Shown here: positions 52,329-59,426 of the stretch, piece by piece
Numbering within the stretch: position 1 is the stretch's first letter
How the letters are laid out: each line of letters starts with the position of its first letter
Source: Nitrospirota bacterium
GTDB taxonomy: Bacteria; Nitrospirota; Nitrospiria; Nitrospirales; Nitrospiraceae
NCBI GenBank assembly: GCA_026387665.1
Contig: JAPLLG010000009.1
Coordinates: 62,001 to 126,000 of the forward strand
Direction of reading: 5' to 3'
DNA: 64,000 bases
Made by a program: the position numbers and the translations under genes
Notes under the pieces: model-generated
Seen by the model: the letters and a program-made list of their open reading frames with translations, nothing else
Told to the model about the DNA's origin: nothing
Databases searched by the model: none

Positions 52329-52661
52329 ATGGAGGCTACGCCCAAAGATCTCCAGATCTACGTAACAGAAGATAGCCGGGCCCCCTTCAGCGAATGGCTC
52401 GCCTCGCTACGGGACACCAAGGCCCGCGCTAAAATTCGAATGCGGTTAGATCGAGTCAGTCTTGGGAATCTTGGCGATTGTCGTGGCGTGGGTGACGGGG
52501 TGCAGGAGCTCCGCATCGATTACGGCCCTGGCTATCGAGTCTATTTCGGTCAGGCAGGTACAGCCATTGTGCTGCTCCTCTGTGGAGGAGATAAGAGCAC
52601 GCAAGCCAACGATATCGAACAAGCAAAACGCTATTGGAGCGAGTACAGGAGGCGGCCATGA
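52329..52661 (+). CDS. higB: RelE/ParE-family (HigB-like) toxin
   Basis: Protein of 110 residues, matching the phage-derived Gp49-like/HigB addiction module killer family: LQIYVTEDSRAPFSEWLASLRDTKARAKIRMRLDRVSLGNLGDCRGVGDGVQELRIDYGPGYRVYFGQ. The basic-acidic and Tyr pattern fits a ribosome-dependent mRNA interferase fold. It overlaps the antitoxin gene by four bases (ATGA). The gene order toxin then antitoxin is typical of hig modules. Confidence 0.9.
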   Translation: MEATPKDLQIYVTEDSRAPFSEWLASLRDTKARAKIRMRLDRVSLGNLGDCRGVGDGVQELRIDYGPGYRVYFGQAGTAIVLLLCGGDKSTQANDIEQAKRYWSEYRRRP

Positions 52662-52951
52662 AGAAGAGCAAATCCTATCAAGCGGAACTGATTGAGGGCT
52701 TGCGCGACCCCATCGAGGCGGGAGAGTATCTGAATGCGGCGTTGGAGGAAGAAGACCCGGAACTGTTCTTAGTGGCGCTGAGAAACGTGGCTGAAGCACA
52801 AGGCGGCGTGGCACAACTCGCGGAGAAAACCAAACTCAACCGCGAAAGTCTCTACAAGATGCTCTCAGAACGCGGAAACCCAGAACTGAAAAGCCTCGAC
52901 ACCCTACTGCACGCCTTAGGATTCCGCCTCGCCGTAACTGCCAACCGATAA
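52658..52951 (+). CDS. higA: HigA-like antitoxin with helix-turn-helix
   Basis: Protein of 97 residues from ATG 52658. The C-terminal half has a helix-turn-helix (QLAEKTKLNRESLYKMLSERGNPELKSLDTLLHALG). The N-terminal part is helical, as for addiction module antidote proteins of the HigA group. It binds and inhibits the toxin and probably binds the palindrome upstream to repress the pair. A repeat begins immediately after its stop. Confidence 0.9.
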   Translation: MKKSKSYQAELIEGLRDPIEAGEYLNAALEEEDPELFLVALRNVAEAQGGVAQLAEKTKLNRESLYKMLSERGNPELKSLDTLLHALGFRLAVTANR

Positions 52952-53036
52952 GACGTGAAACGTAAGATGTGAACGGTTAAATGAAAGAGACGAAATGCCG
53001 CGCGATGTGAGATTGCAAAACCTGACTCTCAATCTA
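52952..53036. repeat. Direct-repeat family D, copy 2
   Basis: Begins at the antitoxin stop. GACGTGAAACGTAAGATGTG, then ACGGTTAAATGAA, then GCAAAACCTGACTCTCAATCT match copy 1 at 49962 in order and orientation. The minus strand keeps the ESQVL frame ending at TAA. Confidence 0.6.
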
Positions 53037-53090
53037 CCGCAACGAGCTCTCTGCCACTGACCGCACCATACACCACCCGCGCCGGGGGCA

Positions 53091-53900
53091 TCATTTCAGC
53101 TTACCTGTTCCATTACATCGTGGATAGCCTTGAAAAACGGCCTTCGGCAATTTCACCGAGTCCAGCGCATTCGGGTTCTCGTACACAGAGAAATGATAGT
53201 GCAACCCTGTGTCCCTGAGATCAACTCTGAAGATTCCAACACCACCAAGGCATTCGTATCGCCGGTCCGTGAAGCAGCCATCGCCAGAGCGATAGAGAGC
53301 GATGTCGGGGCCGAGGAGTTTCTCTAGCGATACGAAATAGTCGTCCCTGATCATCAACAAGCTTGGGGTGGAATCGCGAAACTTTTTATATCCATTCGAT
53401 ACGGCATTTCGAATCACTACCCAATTACCGACAGACCGCGCCTCTGCCTGAATGTATTTTGGCTGAGTGAACCGCGGACTGTTCTTCCCCTCAGCTTCCT
53501 TTACGTCCTTCTGCCAGCCACCGGTCTTTACTTCAACGAACACTCTTTCGCGAGTCGCGCCAACCATGAATTCTCCCCTGGTTCGGCCTTCTCCGGGTGG
53601 TTCCCATTCAATAATCGGCAAGGAGCACTTCGTTTCAAGAAAATATCCGACAGCAATCTCGGCAAACGTCCGGTCCCGCTGGTACGCCGACTTCTTAAGC
53701 CTAGAAACAAACCGGGGCATCTGTCCCTTGCCGTCAACAAACCGAAGCCACTCTTCGTGTACATCGGCCCACTCTGAGGCTGCAGGAAATTCGTCTTCTG
53801 AGATCCAATCGGCCTCCTGTGAAATCCCGTACAACAAGGGATGCCGACTTTGATCAATATAATTCGCAGCTCGATGGCGGCTGTAGTGCGTGGCTTTCAT
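53091..53900 (-). CDS. Putative PD-(D/E)XK-like nuclease
   Basis: Protein of 269 residues, assigned from ATG 53900; a TATAAT box at 53961 lies upstream. The central part has a nuclease-like core: GRTRGEFMVGATRERVFVEVKTGGWQKD, where Glu-Phe precedes a beta strand and VEVK supplies the E-x-K, as in restriction-enzyme folds. There is no DNA-binding domain or methylase nearby. The codon use is AT-richer than the neighbours, fitting transfer. It could be a solitary restriction or defence nuclease, but no family name is claimed. Confidence 0.6.
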   Translation of the reverse strand: MKATHYSRHRAANYIDQSRHPLLYGISQEADWISEDEFPAASEWADVHEEWLRFVDGKGQMPRFVSRLKKSAYQRDRTFAEIAVGYFLETKCSLPIIEWEPPGEGRTRGEFMVGATRERVFVEVKTGGWQKDVKEAEGKNSPRFTQPKYIQAEARSVGNWVVIRNAVSNGYKKFRDSTPSLLMIRDDYFVSLEKLLGPDIALYRSGDGCFTDRRYECLGGVGIFRVDLRDTGLHYHFSVYENPNALDSVKLPKAVFQGYPRCNGTGKLK

Positions 53901-54333
53901 GTCGCTCTGCCTAGGCTCACTAGCTTCTTCCAATTGTGCCAGAAACTGTACCGCAGTAGGATTATATACTGCCAAACGCCACCCTACGTAAACGAATACC
54001 GCGCGTGTCCAATAAGACTTGAACTCAACTTTCCACCCACATCCGCAGTCAGCGAAGCGGCTGGCGTGGTCTCCGCTAGGCACATCGAGCGGCTACCGCT
54101 CTTCCACCTTCACCTCTGAGGGCAGGCTAGATGTTCTCCCACTGTGCGCGGCCAGCGAGGGCCGTCTGGTTCTCTCTACCTCTTCATGGGGGAGTGGTCA
54201 GGCTGCCCTTCACTGCGCGCATCGAACAAGCACCGTTTCATCGTGCGCGTTCTGCGAGCAAGAAGGGCACCTGGCTACTTCCCCCTCCCTCCCCTCATTA
54301 ATATGGTACTGTAGAGACATCGGGAACCTGACG
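53901..54333. other. Intergenic, promoters only
   Basis: On the minus strand TATAAT (53961-53966) is a good -10 for the nuclease gene, with no clear -35. On the plus strand an extended -10 (TGG-TACTGT, 54307-54312) precedes the glutathione-type reductase gene by 21 bases. The rest, about 300 bases, shows no conserved protein frame or hairpin I can support. Confidence 0.5.
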
Positions 54334-55275
54334 ATGACCATTAAGGCACAATTTCCGGACGAACAGAGTGCCAAGGGTGCCTTCACCAGGCAGCCGGATG
54401 CCTTCAAGAACTGGGTGACGGCGAGCGGGAGCTCCAGCTACCAGGCTGCGAGCGGCCGCTATCATCTCTATGTCTCCCTGGCCTGCCCCTGGGCCCATCG
54501 CACGATCATCGTGCGGAAACTCAAACAGCTCGAAGACGTGATCGGCATGACGGTCGTGGACCCGATCCGCGATGAACGGGGCTGGGCCTTTCGCGACGGG
54601 CCGGGCCATTCGCTCGATCCCATCAACGGATTCCAATTCCTCAGCCAGGCCTACGAAGCCACCGACCCTGACTATCGGGGACGATTCACCGTCCCTGTCC
54701 TGTGGGATACGGCGACGAAACGCATCGTCACGAATTCCGACGATGACCTTATGCGGATGTTCAACGGCGAGTTCAACCGCTTCACTAATAGCACGATCGA
54801 CCTCTATCAAGAAGGCATCAGGAAAGAGATCGACGACCTCAACACCTTCATCTACGAGAATGTGAACGACGGCGTCTATCGCGCGGGGTTCGCCACCTCG
54901 CAGCAGGCCTACGAACGAGCCGTGCTGCGCCTCTTCGACGCCCTCGATCAGCTCGAGGACCGGCTTGCGCGCCAACGCTATCTGTTCGGCTCACAATTCG
55001 TCGAAACCGATTGGCGCCTGTTCGTCACCCTCGTGCGCTTCGACGTCGTCTACTATGGGCACTTCAAGTGCAACCTCCGTCGGATCATCGACTATCCGAA
55101 CCTCTTCGGCTACCTCAAGGACCTCTATCAGACGAATGGCATCGCCGACACCGTGAACTTCGACCATATCAAACGGCATTACTACGTCACTCATGCCGAC
55201 ATCAACCCGACCCGCATCGTCCCTCTCGGCCCCGATCAAGACCTCACCACTCCACATGGCCGCGAACGTCTTTAA
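54334..55275 (+). CDS. Glutathionyl-hydroquinone reductase-like GST
   Basis: Protein of 313 residues from ATG 54334. The active-site Cys is in SLACPWAHRTIIVRKLKQLEDVI near residue 51, followed by the domain pattern GWAFRDGPG, PVLWDTATKRIVTNSDDDLMRMF and the C-terminal helical region LEDRLARQRYLFGSQFVETDWRLFVTLVRFDVVYYGHFKCNLRRI. This is the Ecm4/YqjG (Xi-class) type, which reduces glutathionyl-hydroquinones. Glutathione use in this organism is not shown. The stop is seven bases before a palindromic repeat. Confidence 0.92.
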   Translation: MTIKAQFPDEQSAKGAFTRQPDAFKNWVTASGSSSYQAASGRYHLYVSLACPWAHRTIIVRKLKQLEDVIGMTVVDPIRDERGWAFRDGPGHSLDPINGFQFLSQAYEATDPDYRGRFTVPVLWDTATKRIVTNSDDDLMRMFNGEFNRFTNSTIDLYQEGIRKEIDDLNTFIYENVNDGVYRAGFATSQQAYERAVLRLFDALDQLEDRLARQRYLFGSQFVETDWRLFVTLVRFDVVYYGHFKCNLRRIIDYPNLFGYLKDLYQTNGIADTVNFDHIKRHYYVTHADINPTRIVPLGPDQDLTTPHGRERL

Positions 55276-55281
55276 TAAAAG

Positions 55282-55343
55282 AGACGTGAGACATAAAATG
55301 TTTTCGTGCTCGGATTCGAACATTTCACGTTTTACGTTTCACG
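55282..55343. repeat. GTGAAACGT-type inverted repeat after the GST gene
   Basis: Left arm GACGTGAGACATAAAATGTT and right arm AACATTTCACGTTTTACGTT (written on the plus strand) pair with some mismatches. The units are those of 4241-4320. It is placed seven bases after the gene end, where a terminator would stand. Confidence 0.6.
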
Positions 55344-55550
55344 CCCCCAAGCAACGTAGCATTTCAGGACAGCCCGCCCTGCACCATTGCCCTATTCTGC
55401 TACGGAACCGGTCTGTTGCCCCGGCTGCTCTATCCTGCCCCCTACTCTAACCACGCAGCACATCACAGATTTGCCACCGCCATCTTGCACGGCAGTAATG
55501 GCACTCCCCTTGCTCTCTTTATATTTCAATCGTCGCAGGTCACGAACGCA

Positions 55551-55670
55551 GGATGCTCAAAAAGGCTGCCAGCAAGGCCGCAGCGAGTGAAGGCCCGAGG
55601 CGTATCCGGAGGGTACGTTGAGGGTCTGAACGATGCGAGAACGACGCTGGCAGGTTTTTTGAGCATCCTG
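55551..55670. repeat. 120-bp repeat, copy 2
   Basis: Ends GGATGCTCAAAAAGGCTGCC and GGTTTTTTGAGCATCC are inverted. Inner blocks CCAGCAAGGCCGCAG, GGTACGTTGAGG and CGAGAACGACGCTGG match copies 1 and 3. It lies between the GST gene and the YbaK-domain gene; the 415-base gap 55276-55690 has no other supported feature. Confidence 0.85.
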
Positions 55671-55690
55671 CCTACTCCATGGAGGTTGCC

Positions 55691-56176
55691 ATGCCCGTCC
55701 TGAAAAGACTCCAAACCTATCTCGACAGCCACAAGATCCCCTACGAAGCGGTCAGTCATGACGCGGCCTTTAGCGCACGAAGAACGGCTGAAGCCCTCCA
55801 CGTGCGGGGCGAGCTCTTCGCCAAAGTAGTGATCGTCAAAGCAGACCAGCGGTTCGTGACGGTAGTCCTCCCCTCCACCTGGCGGGTGGATTTTAAGCGA
55901 CTCGAGGAGGCGCTGGACAGCAAACATGTGAGGCTGGCAACGGAACGTGAGCTCGCGGAACTCTTTCCCGACTGCGAAGTAGGCACGATGCCCCCCTTCG
56001 GCAATCTCTACAACATGGCCGTCTATGTCGATCAGCTGCTCACGCAAGACGAGCACATCTTCTTCGACGCGGGAACCCATACGGGAGCCATGAAACTTCG
56101 CTACCGAGACTTTGCTGAACTGGTGCATCCCACCGTGGCGCAGTTTCATAGGGAGCCGTCAACGCTCCAGTACTAA
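55691..56176 (+). CDS. YbaK/EbsC-domain aminoacyl-tRNA deacylase-like protein
   Basis: Protein of 161 residues from ATG 55691 behind GGAGG. The YbaK fold appears as VSHDAAFSARRTAEALHVRGELFAKVVIVKADQRFVTVVLPSTWRVDFKRLEEAL, with the conserved Lys in AKVVIVK, followed by LATERELAELFPDCEVGTMPPFGNL and DAGTHTGAMKLRYRDFAEL. The family hydrolyses mischarged tRNA such as Cys-tRNA(Pro) or Ala-tRNA(Pro). Which tRNA this one clears is not seen. Confidence 0.88.
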   Translation: MPVLKRLQTYLDSHKIPYEAVSHDAAFSARRTAEALHVRGELFAKVVIVKADQRFVTVVLPSTWRVDFKRLEEALDSKHVRLATERELAELFPDCEVGTMPPFGNLYNMAVYVDQLLTQDEHIFFDAGTHTGAMKLRYRDFAELVHPTVAQFHREPSTLQY

Positions 56177-56193
56177 CAGCTCGCCCCAAGAAA

Positions 56194-56281
56194 AGAGCGT
56201 ATGGCTGATAGCTGATGGTATCGGCCCTAACATAAATGCAGACGGTCTCTCCCCCGCCATACGCCATCAGCTATTAGCTCT
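56194..56281. repeat. ATGGCTGATAGC inverted-arm repeat, copy 2
   Basis: Arms AGAGCGTATGGCTGATAGC and GCCATCAGCTATTAGCTCT surround a 37-base centre; they share ATGGCTGATAGC with the copy at 43358. It lies immediately upstream of a predicted small RNA gene. Confidence 0.65.
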
Positions 56282-56303
56282 TCGCCCCCTCGACTATCAG
56301 CGC

Positions 56304-56332
56304 TTGTTTCGCCGCTCTGTCCATGCTACAGT
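56304..56332 (+). promoter_or_regulatory. Promoter of the predicted small RNA
   Basis: TTGTTT (56304-56309), 17 bases, TACAGT (56327-56332) with an upstream TGC (extended -10). The predicted first base, G56339, is exactly the first base of the hairpin below. Confidence 0.65.
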
Positions 56333-56338
56333 GGTCTT

Positions 56339-56411
56339 GATCGCATAAGACCTTCCGTGTTCGGGGGCTGCAGTCCCCCATTAGACACGAAGTCTCATGC
56401 GATCTTTTTTT
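56339..56411 (+). ncRNA. Candidate small RNA: 66-nt hairpin ending in seven T
   Basis: One long hairpin with all arms complementary: GATCGCAT/ATGCGATC at the base, then AGAC/GTCT, TTC/GAA, GTGT/ACAC, and GGGGG/CCCCC at the top with a CTGCAGT loop; single-base bulges (C52, C56) and an asymmetric internal loop (TC against ATTAG) separate the helices. Seven T follow directly (56405-56411), so the hairpin is also an intrinsic terminator. With the promoter seven bases upstream of its base, this is a self-contained ~73-nt transcription unit. No known family is recognised. No protein frame covers it. Confidence 0.7.
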
Positions 56412-56531
56412 GTCCGCACGCAGCCGTTCTGCATCTGCTGAGCTCTCCGCTTTAGGCGTACCCATCCATCGCTCACATTGCCAGCCCGTCATCGCCGTGG
56501 GGTCGTCCGTTACATTCAAAGAGGTGCATCC

Positions 56532-57593
56532 TTGTTTCTATCCGTATGGTCAACAGTCCGGGCATTCCTGCGCGACGCCGCAGGGAGCCTCTATCACATT
56601 CTTATCGTCGCCATGAGCGCCGGTATTGCGCTCTTGCTGCCGGCAGGGGCCAAACAGTTCTTGTCGTTCTGGTCACGCGTCGAGCATGACAAGCTCTCGC
56701 TCATCGCCGTAGAAATGACGGTGGCGATCCTCCTGATCGTCTGTCTCAACTACGTCCATCGCAGCAAGCGGGACCGGGCCCTCGCCACCGTAGCGACCGG
56801 CGCAGGCCTCGTCTCATTCTTCCCGCGCCGCACGAGGGGGGCGCAGCAACATATCGAGCAACTCAAAGACGAGCAGGGCACGGGCCGGACCATCTCGGTC
56901 ATCGGGTCCAGCGGCCACAGCACCTTTGTGGATCAAGTGGGCGGCCTGTCGTCGGTACTCGACAAATGCCTGGGAGCCAGAATCATGCTGGTGAATCCCT
57001 ACAGCCAGGAAGCGAGCGCACGCATCCAGGCGGTCAACCATCCCGAGTTCACACTGGACACATTCCGGAAAGAAGTCCGGCACAGCATCCAGCTCCTCAA
57101 GCGGCTGAAGGCCATAGGGAAGGACGTCAAACTCAAGCTTTATGCGGATTCCCCGTTGATCAAACTGGTGATCCTGGGCGACTACCTGTGGCTCCAGCAT
57201 TACCATGCCGATCTGGATATCCAGACCATGCCCGAATATGTCCTGCGGCATAACCGCAAGGACCATGGCCTCTATACCCTCTACGCCCACTACTTCGTGC
57301 AGCGATGGGAGAGCGCCGAGTGTCCGGAATATGATTTCGAGACGGACGAGCTGGTCTATCGTACTCGCGCCGGCAACGAGATCCGACGCGAGCAGTTTGA
57401 GATCGAAGCGGCGAACGAAGAAGTTGGAGCCCTGATGGAATCACGAGCCATCACCGTTACTCGGCCGAATCCGAGACCGATAGCCCGTAACGTAAATACA
57501 GAAGCAGAGCCATTCCACCGAATGCTCAAAATGGCCGTCCAGCAAGGCCGCAGGCGAGTCGAAACCGGAGGCATACCCTCAGGGGTACGTTGA
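56532..57593 (+). CDS. Two-helix membrane protein with unknown C-terminal domain
   Basis: Protein of 353 residues from TTG 56532, seven bases after GAGGTG. Two membrane helices (ILIVAMSAGIALLLPAG and IAVEMTVAILLIVCLNYV) are followed by a cytoplasmic domain with GRTISVIGSSGHSTFVD, ARIMLVNPYSQEASARI, KLKLYADSPLIKLVILGDYLWLQHYHADLDIQTMPEYVLRHN. The fold resembles the phospholipase-D-like sensing domains (DUF5919 group), a tentative match. The final 24 residues (from RMLKMAV) are encoded by a repeat element, so the natural C-terminus may have been replaced. Confidence 0.6.
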   Translation: MFLSVWSTVRAFLRDAAGSLYHILIVAMSAGIALLLPAGAKQFLSFWSRVEHDKLSLIAVEMTVAILLIVCLNYVHRSKRDRALATVATGAGLVSFFPRRTRGAQQHIEQLKDEQGTGRTISVIGSSGHSTFVDQVGGLSSVLDKCLGARIMLVNPYSQEASARIQAVNHPEFTLDTFRKEVRHSIQLLKRLKAIGKDVKLKLYADSPLIKLVILGDYLWLQHYHADLDIQTMPEYVLRHNRKDHGLYTLYAHYFVQRWESAECPEYDFETDELVYRTRAGNEIRREQFEIEAANEEVGALMESRAITVTRPNPRPIARNVNTEAEPFHRMLKMAVQQGRRRVETGGIPSGVR

Positions 57594-57640
57594 GGATTTC
57601 GATGAGCCGAGAACGAAGCTGGCGGACGTTTTCAGCATTC
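57521..57640. repeat. 120-bp repeat, copy 3, overlapping a gene end
   Basis: Ends AATGCTCAAAATGGCCG and CGGACGTTTTCAGCATT are inverted; inner blocks CCAGCAAGGCCGCAGG, GGGGTACGTTGAGG and CGAGAACGAAGCTGGCGG match copies 1 and 2. The stop codon of the membrane-protein gene (57591) falls within the GTACGTTGAG block. Confidence 0.85.
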
Positions 57641-57648
57641 TGCCGTGA

Positions 57649-58227
57649 CTAGAAGAGTGGGTGATGCGGACTCGACGTAAACGGCTCTGCGCTTGGCGCA
57701 ACGCCGGCATTGCCGAGAAAACGCCAGGCCCCATCCTCATGGACCAGATAGTGGACCTCCTGGAACCAGCTATCCAGCGTGATCCGCGCGCCGCCCTGGG
57801 ACTCCGTGCCGTACAGCCCGCCGGTGCAGGTGATTTCCGCACGCAGCTGAGACCCGGACCGGAACACCTTCACCACTGAAAAGAGATGGGTGGACGACAG
57901 GTTATGGTAGTGGGTGAAGACTTCGTCCCAGATTCGGCGCACATCCGTCGGCTTCAGGCCATGATAATTGTAGGCCTTGGCATAAAATTGCAGCACCTGG
58001 TCCAGGTCCTGTTTCTGTACGGCGGCTTCGGCGCGACCGAAGGCCGCCAGAATCTCCCGCAGAGCCGGATAGGAGACAACCGCCCTGTGATCCTGGATGG
58101 CCCGGCCATCCACCGTCAATGACACATCAGGGAGAATCTCCACCAGGGCATGGCTCTCTGGCGAGAGCGTCAGCCAGGCGACCGCAAAGACCGTGAAAAA
58201 CAGACACTGTGCCGATCGTCTCGCCAT
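57649..58227 (-). CDS. Secreted NTF2/SnoaL-like protein
   Basis: Protein of 192 residues with a signal peptide (CLFFTVFAVAWLTLSPESHA). The mature part has the alpha-beta pattern of NTF2-like proteins: ALREILAAFGRAEAAVQKQDLDQVLQFYAKAYNYHGLKPTDVRRIWDEVFTHY, then strands ITCTGGLYGTESQGGARITLDSW and FQEVHYLVHEDGAWRFLGN. No catalytic residues are recognised. It reads away from rbgA, and its far end abuts a repeat. Confidence 0.7.
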   Translation of the reverse strand: MARRSAQCLFFTVFAVAWLTLSPESHALVEILPDVSLTVDGRAIQDHRAVVSYPALREILAAFGRAEAAVQKQDLDQVLQFYAKAYNYHGLKPTDVRRIWDEVFTHYHNLSSTHLFSVVKVFRSGSQLRAEITCTGGLYGTESQGGARITLDSWFQEVHYLVHEDGAWRFLGNAGVAPSAEPFTSSPHHPLF

Positions 58228-58333
58228 GACAGGTTCCCCAAAGAATGAGTTGTTCTATGTACCACAGACAGCGCATATAAGGCAGCCGACAGTGTAGAAT
58301 ACAAGGCCTATTCACCGAGAAGGTTAAGCGGAC

Positions 58334-59227
58334 ATGTCTATCCAGTGGTTCCCCGGTCACATGAATGCGGCGCGCAAAGAAGCGGCCAAGACGATGGAAG
58401 TGATCGATGTCATCGTCGAGGTGTTGGATGCGCGCATACCGGAAGCCAGCTGCAATCCGCTGATCGAAGAGCTCCGCCTGGTCCGCCAGCGTCCGAGCCT
58501 GAAAGTGCTCAACAAGGCCGATCTCGCCGATCCCGCCATCACGCAAGCCTGGCTCGACTTCTATAACCGGCAACCGAACGTCAGCGCCGTGGCCCTCTCG
58601 TGCAGCCGGGCGGGCGATGCCTCCAAAGTGCCCCAGCTCTGCCAGCTGCTGGCCCCCCATCGCAACAGCAGTGTGAAGCCGCTCCGCATGCTGATCATGG
58701 GAGTTCCCAACGTCGGCAAATCGACCATGATGAACACGCTCCTCAAGCGCCGCATCGCGCGCGTGGGCGACGAGCCGGCCGTGACCAAGGTCCAGCAGCG
58801 GCACAAATTGAACGACCATATGGCCATCACCGACTCGCCGGGACTCTTGTGGGGAACCATCAAAGACCCGAACGTGGGCCTCCTCCTCGCCACGATCAAC
58901 GCCGTGGGCCATACGGTCGTCGATGACGAAGCGGTCGCCGAATTTCTCGCCGCCATCCTGCTCGCGCGCTATCCCGCCAGACTCACGGCCCGCTACGGAT
59001 TTGCCGTGGAGGGACTGACGCATACGGACGTAATCGACGCCATTGCCAAAAAGCGAGGCTGCCTCCTGACCAGAAGCGGCGGCGGGCTAGACCGGGACAA
59101 AGCGGCGAGGATTCTTCTGTTGGATTACCGCAACGGCACACTTGGCCGCACTAGCCTGGAAGAGCCGGACAGGCGCGAGACCATGCCGAACGTATCGCCG
59201 CTGAGCGCAAACACGACCATCTCGTGA
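58334..59227 (+). CDS. rbgA: Ribosome biogenesis GTPase YlqF/RbgA
   Basis: Protein of 297 residues with circularly permuted G motifs: NKAD (G4) near residue 58 comes before GVPNVGKSTMMNTLL (G1) near residue 122 and DSPGLL (G3), with TKVQQ as the switch region. The N-terminus WFPGHMNAARKEAAKTMEVIDVIVEVLDARIPE is the family signature. It acts in late maturation of the large ribosomal subunit. A short stem-loop with a T7 run follows at about 59246-59266 and may be its terminator. Confidence 0.92.
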   Translation: MSIQWFPGHMNAARKEAAKTMEVIDVIVEVLDARIPEASCNPLIEELRLVRQRPSLKVLNKADLADPAITQAWLDFYNRQPNVSAVALSCSRAGDASKVPQLCQLLAPHRNSSVKPLRMLIMGVPNVGKSTMMNTLLKRRIARVGDEPAVTKVQQRHKLNDHMAITDSPGLLWGTIKDPNVGLLLATINAVGHTVVDDEAVAEFLAAILLARYPARLTARYGFAVEGLTHTDVIDAIAKKRGCLLTRSGGGLDRDKAARILLLDYRNGTLGRTSLEEPDRRETMPNVSPLSANTTIS

Positions 59228-59426
59228 CATACACGTATCCGCTTGCTCTATGAGCCTGATTTTTTTAGCTGCACCAGCCCCAGGACTCCGTCATAATGGT
59301 CCCTCAATAGTTTTCTAATGTGACGCGTTTTCCTCTTCTCTCAGCACGCGTATTCGAGTAGAATGGCCCCGTTTCCTGAGACCTCGGACTGAACTCGGAG
59401 AGAGACGTGACCGATGGGCCCCCTGC

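Noticed and set aside
49962-53036. Family D repeats as integron attC sites
   Set aside because: GTTAAAC and GTTAAAT fit the seven-base core pattern, but there is no matching second core, no attC-like folded arms and no integrase in the window.
59246-59266. Terminator after rbgA
   Set aside because: The seven-T run is good, but the preceding stem is only four base pairs (GCTC/GAGC), so it is mentioned with the gene and not called as a feature.
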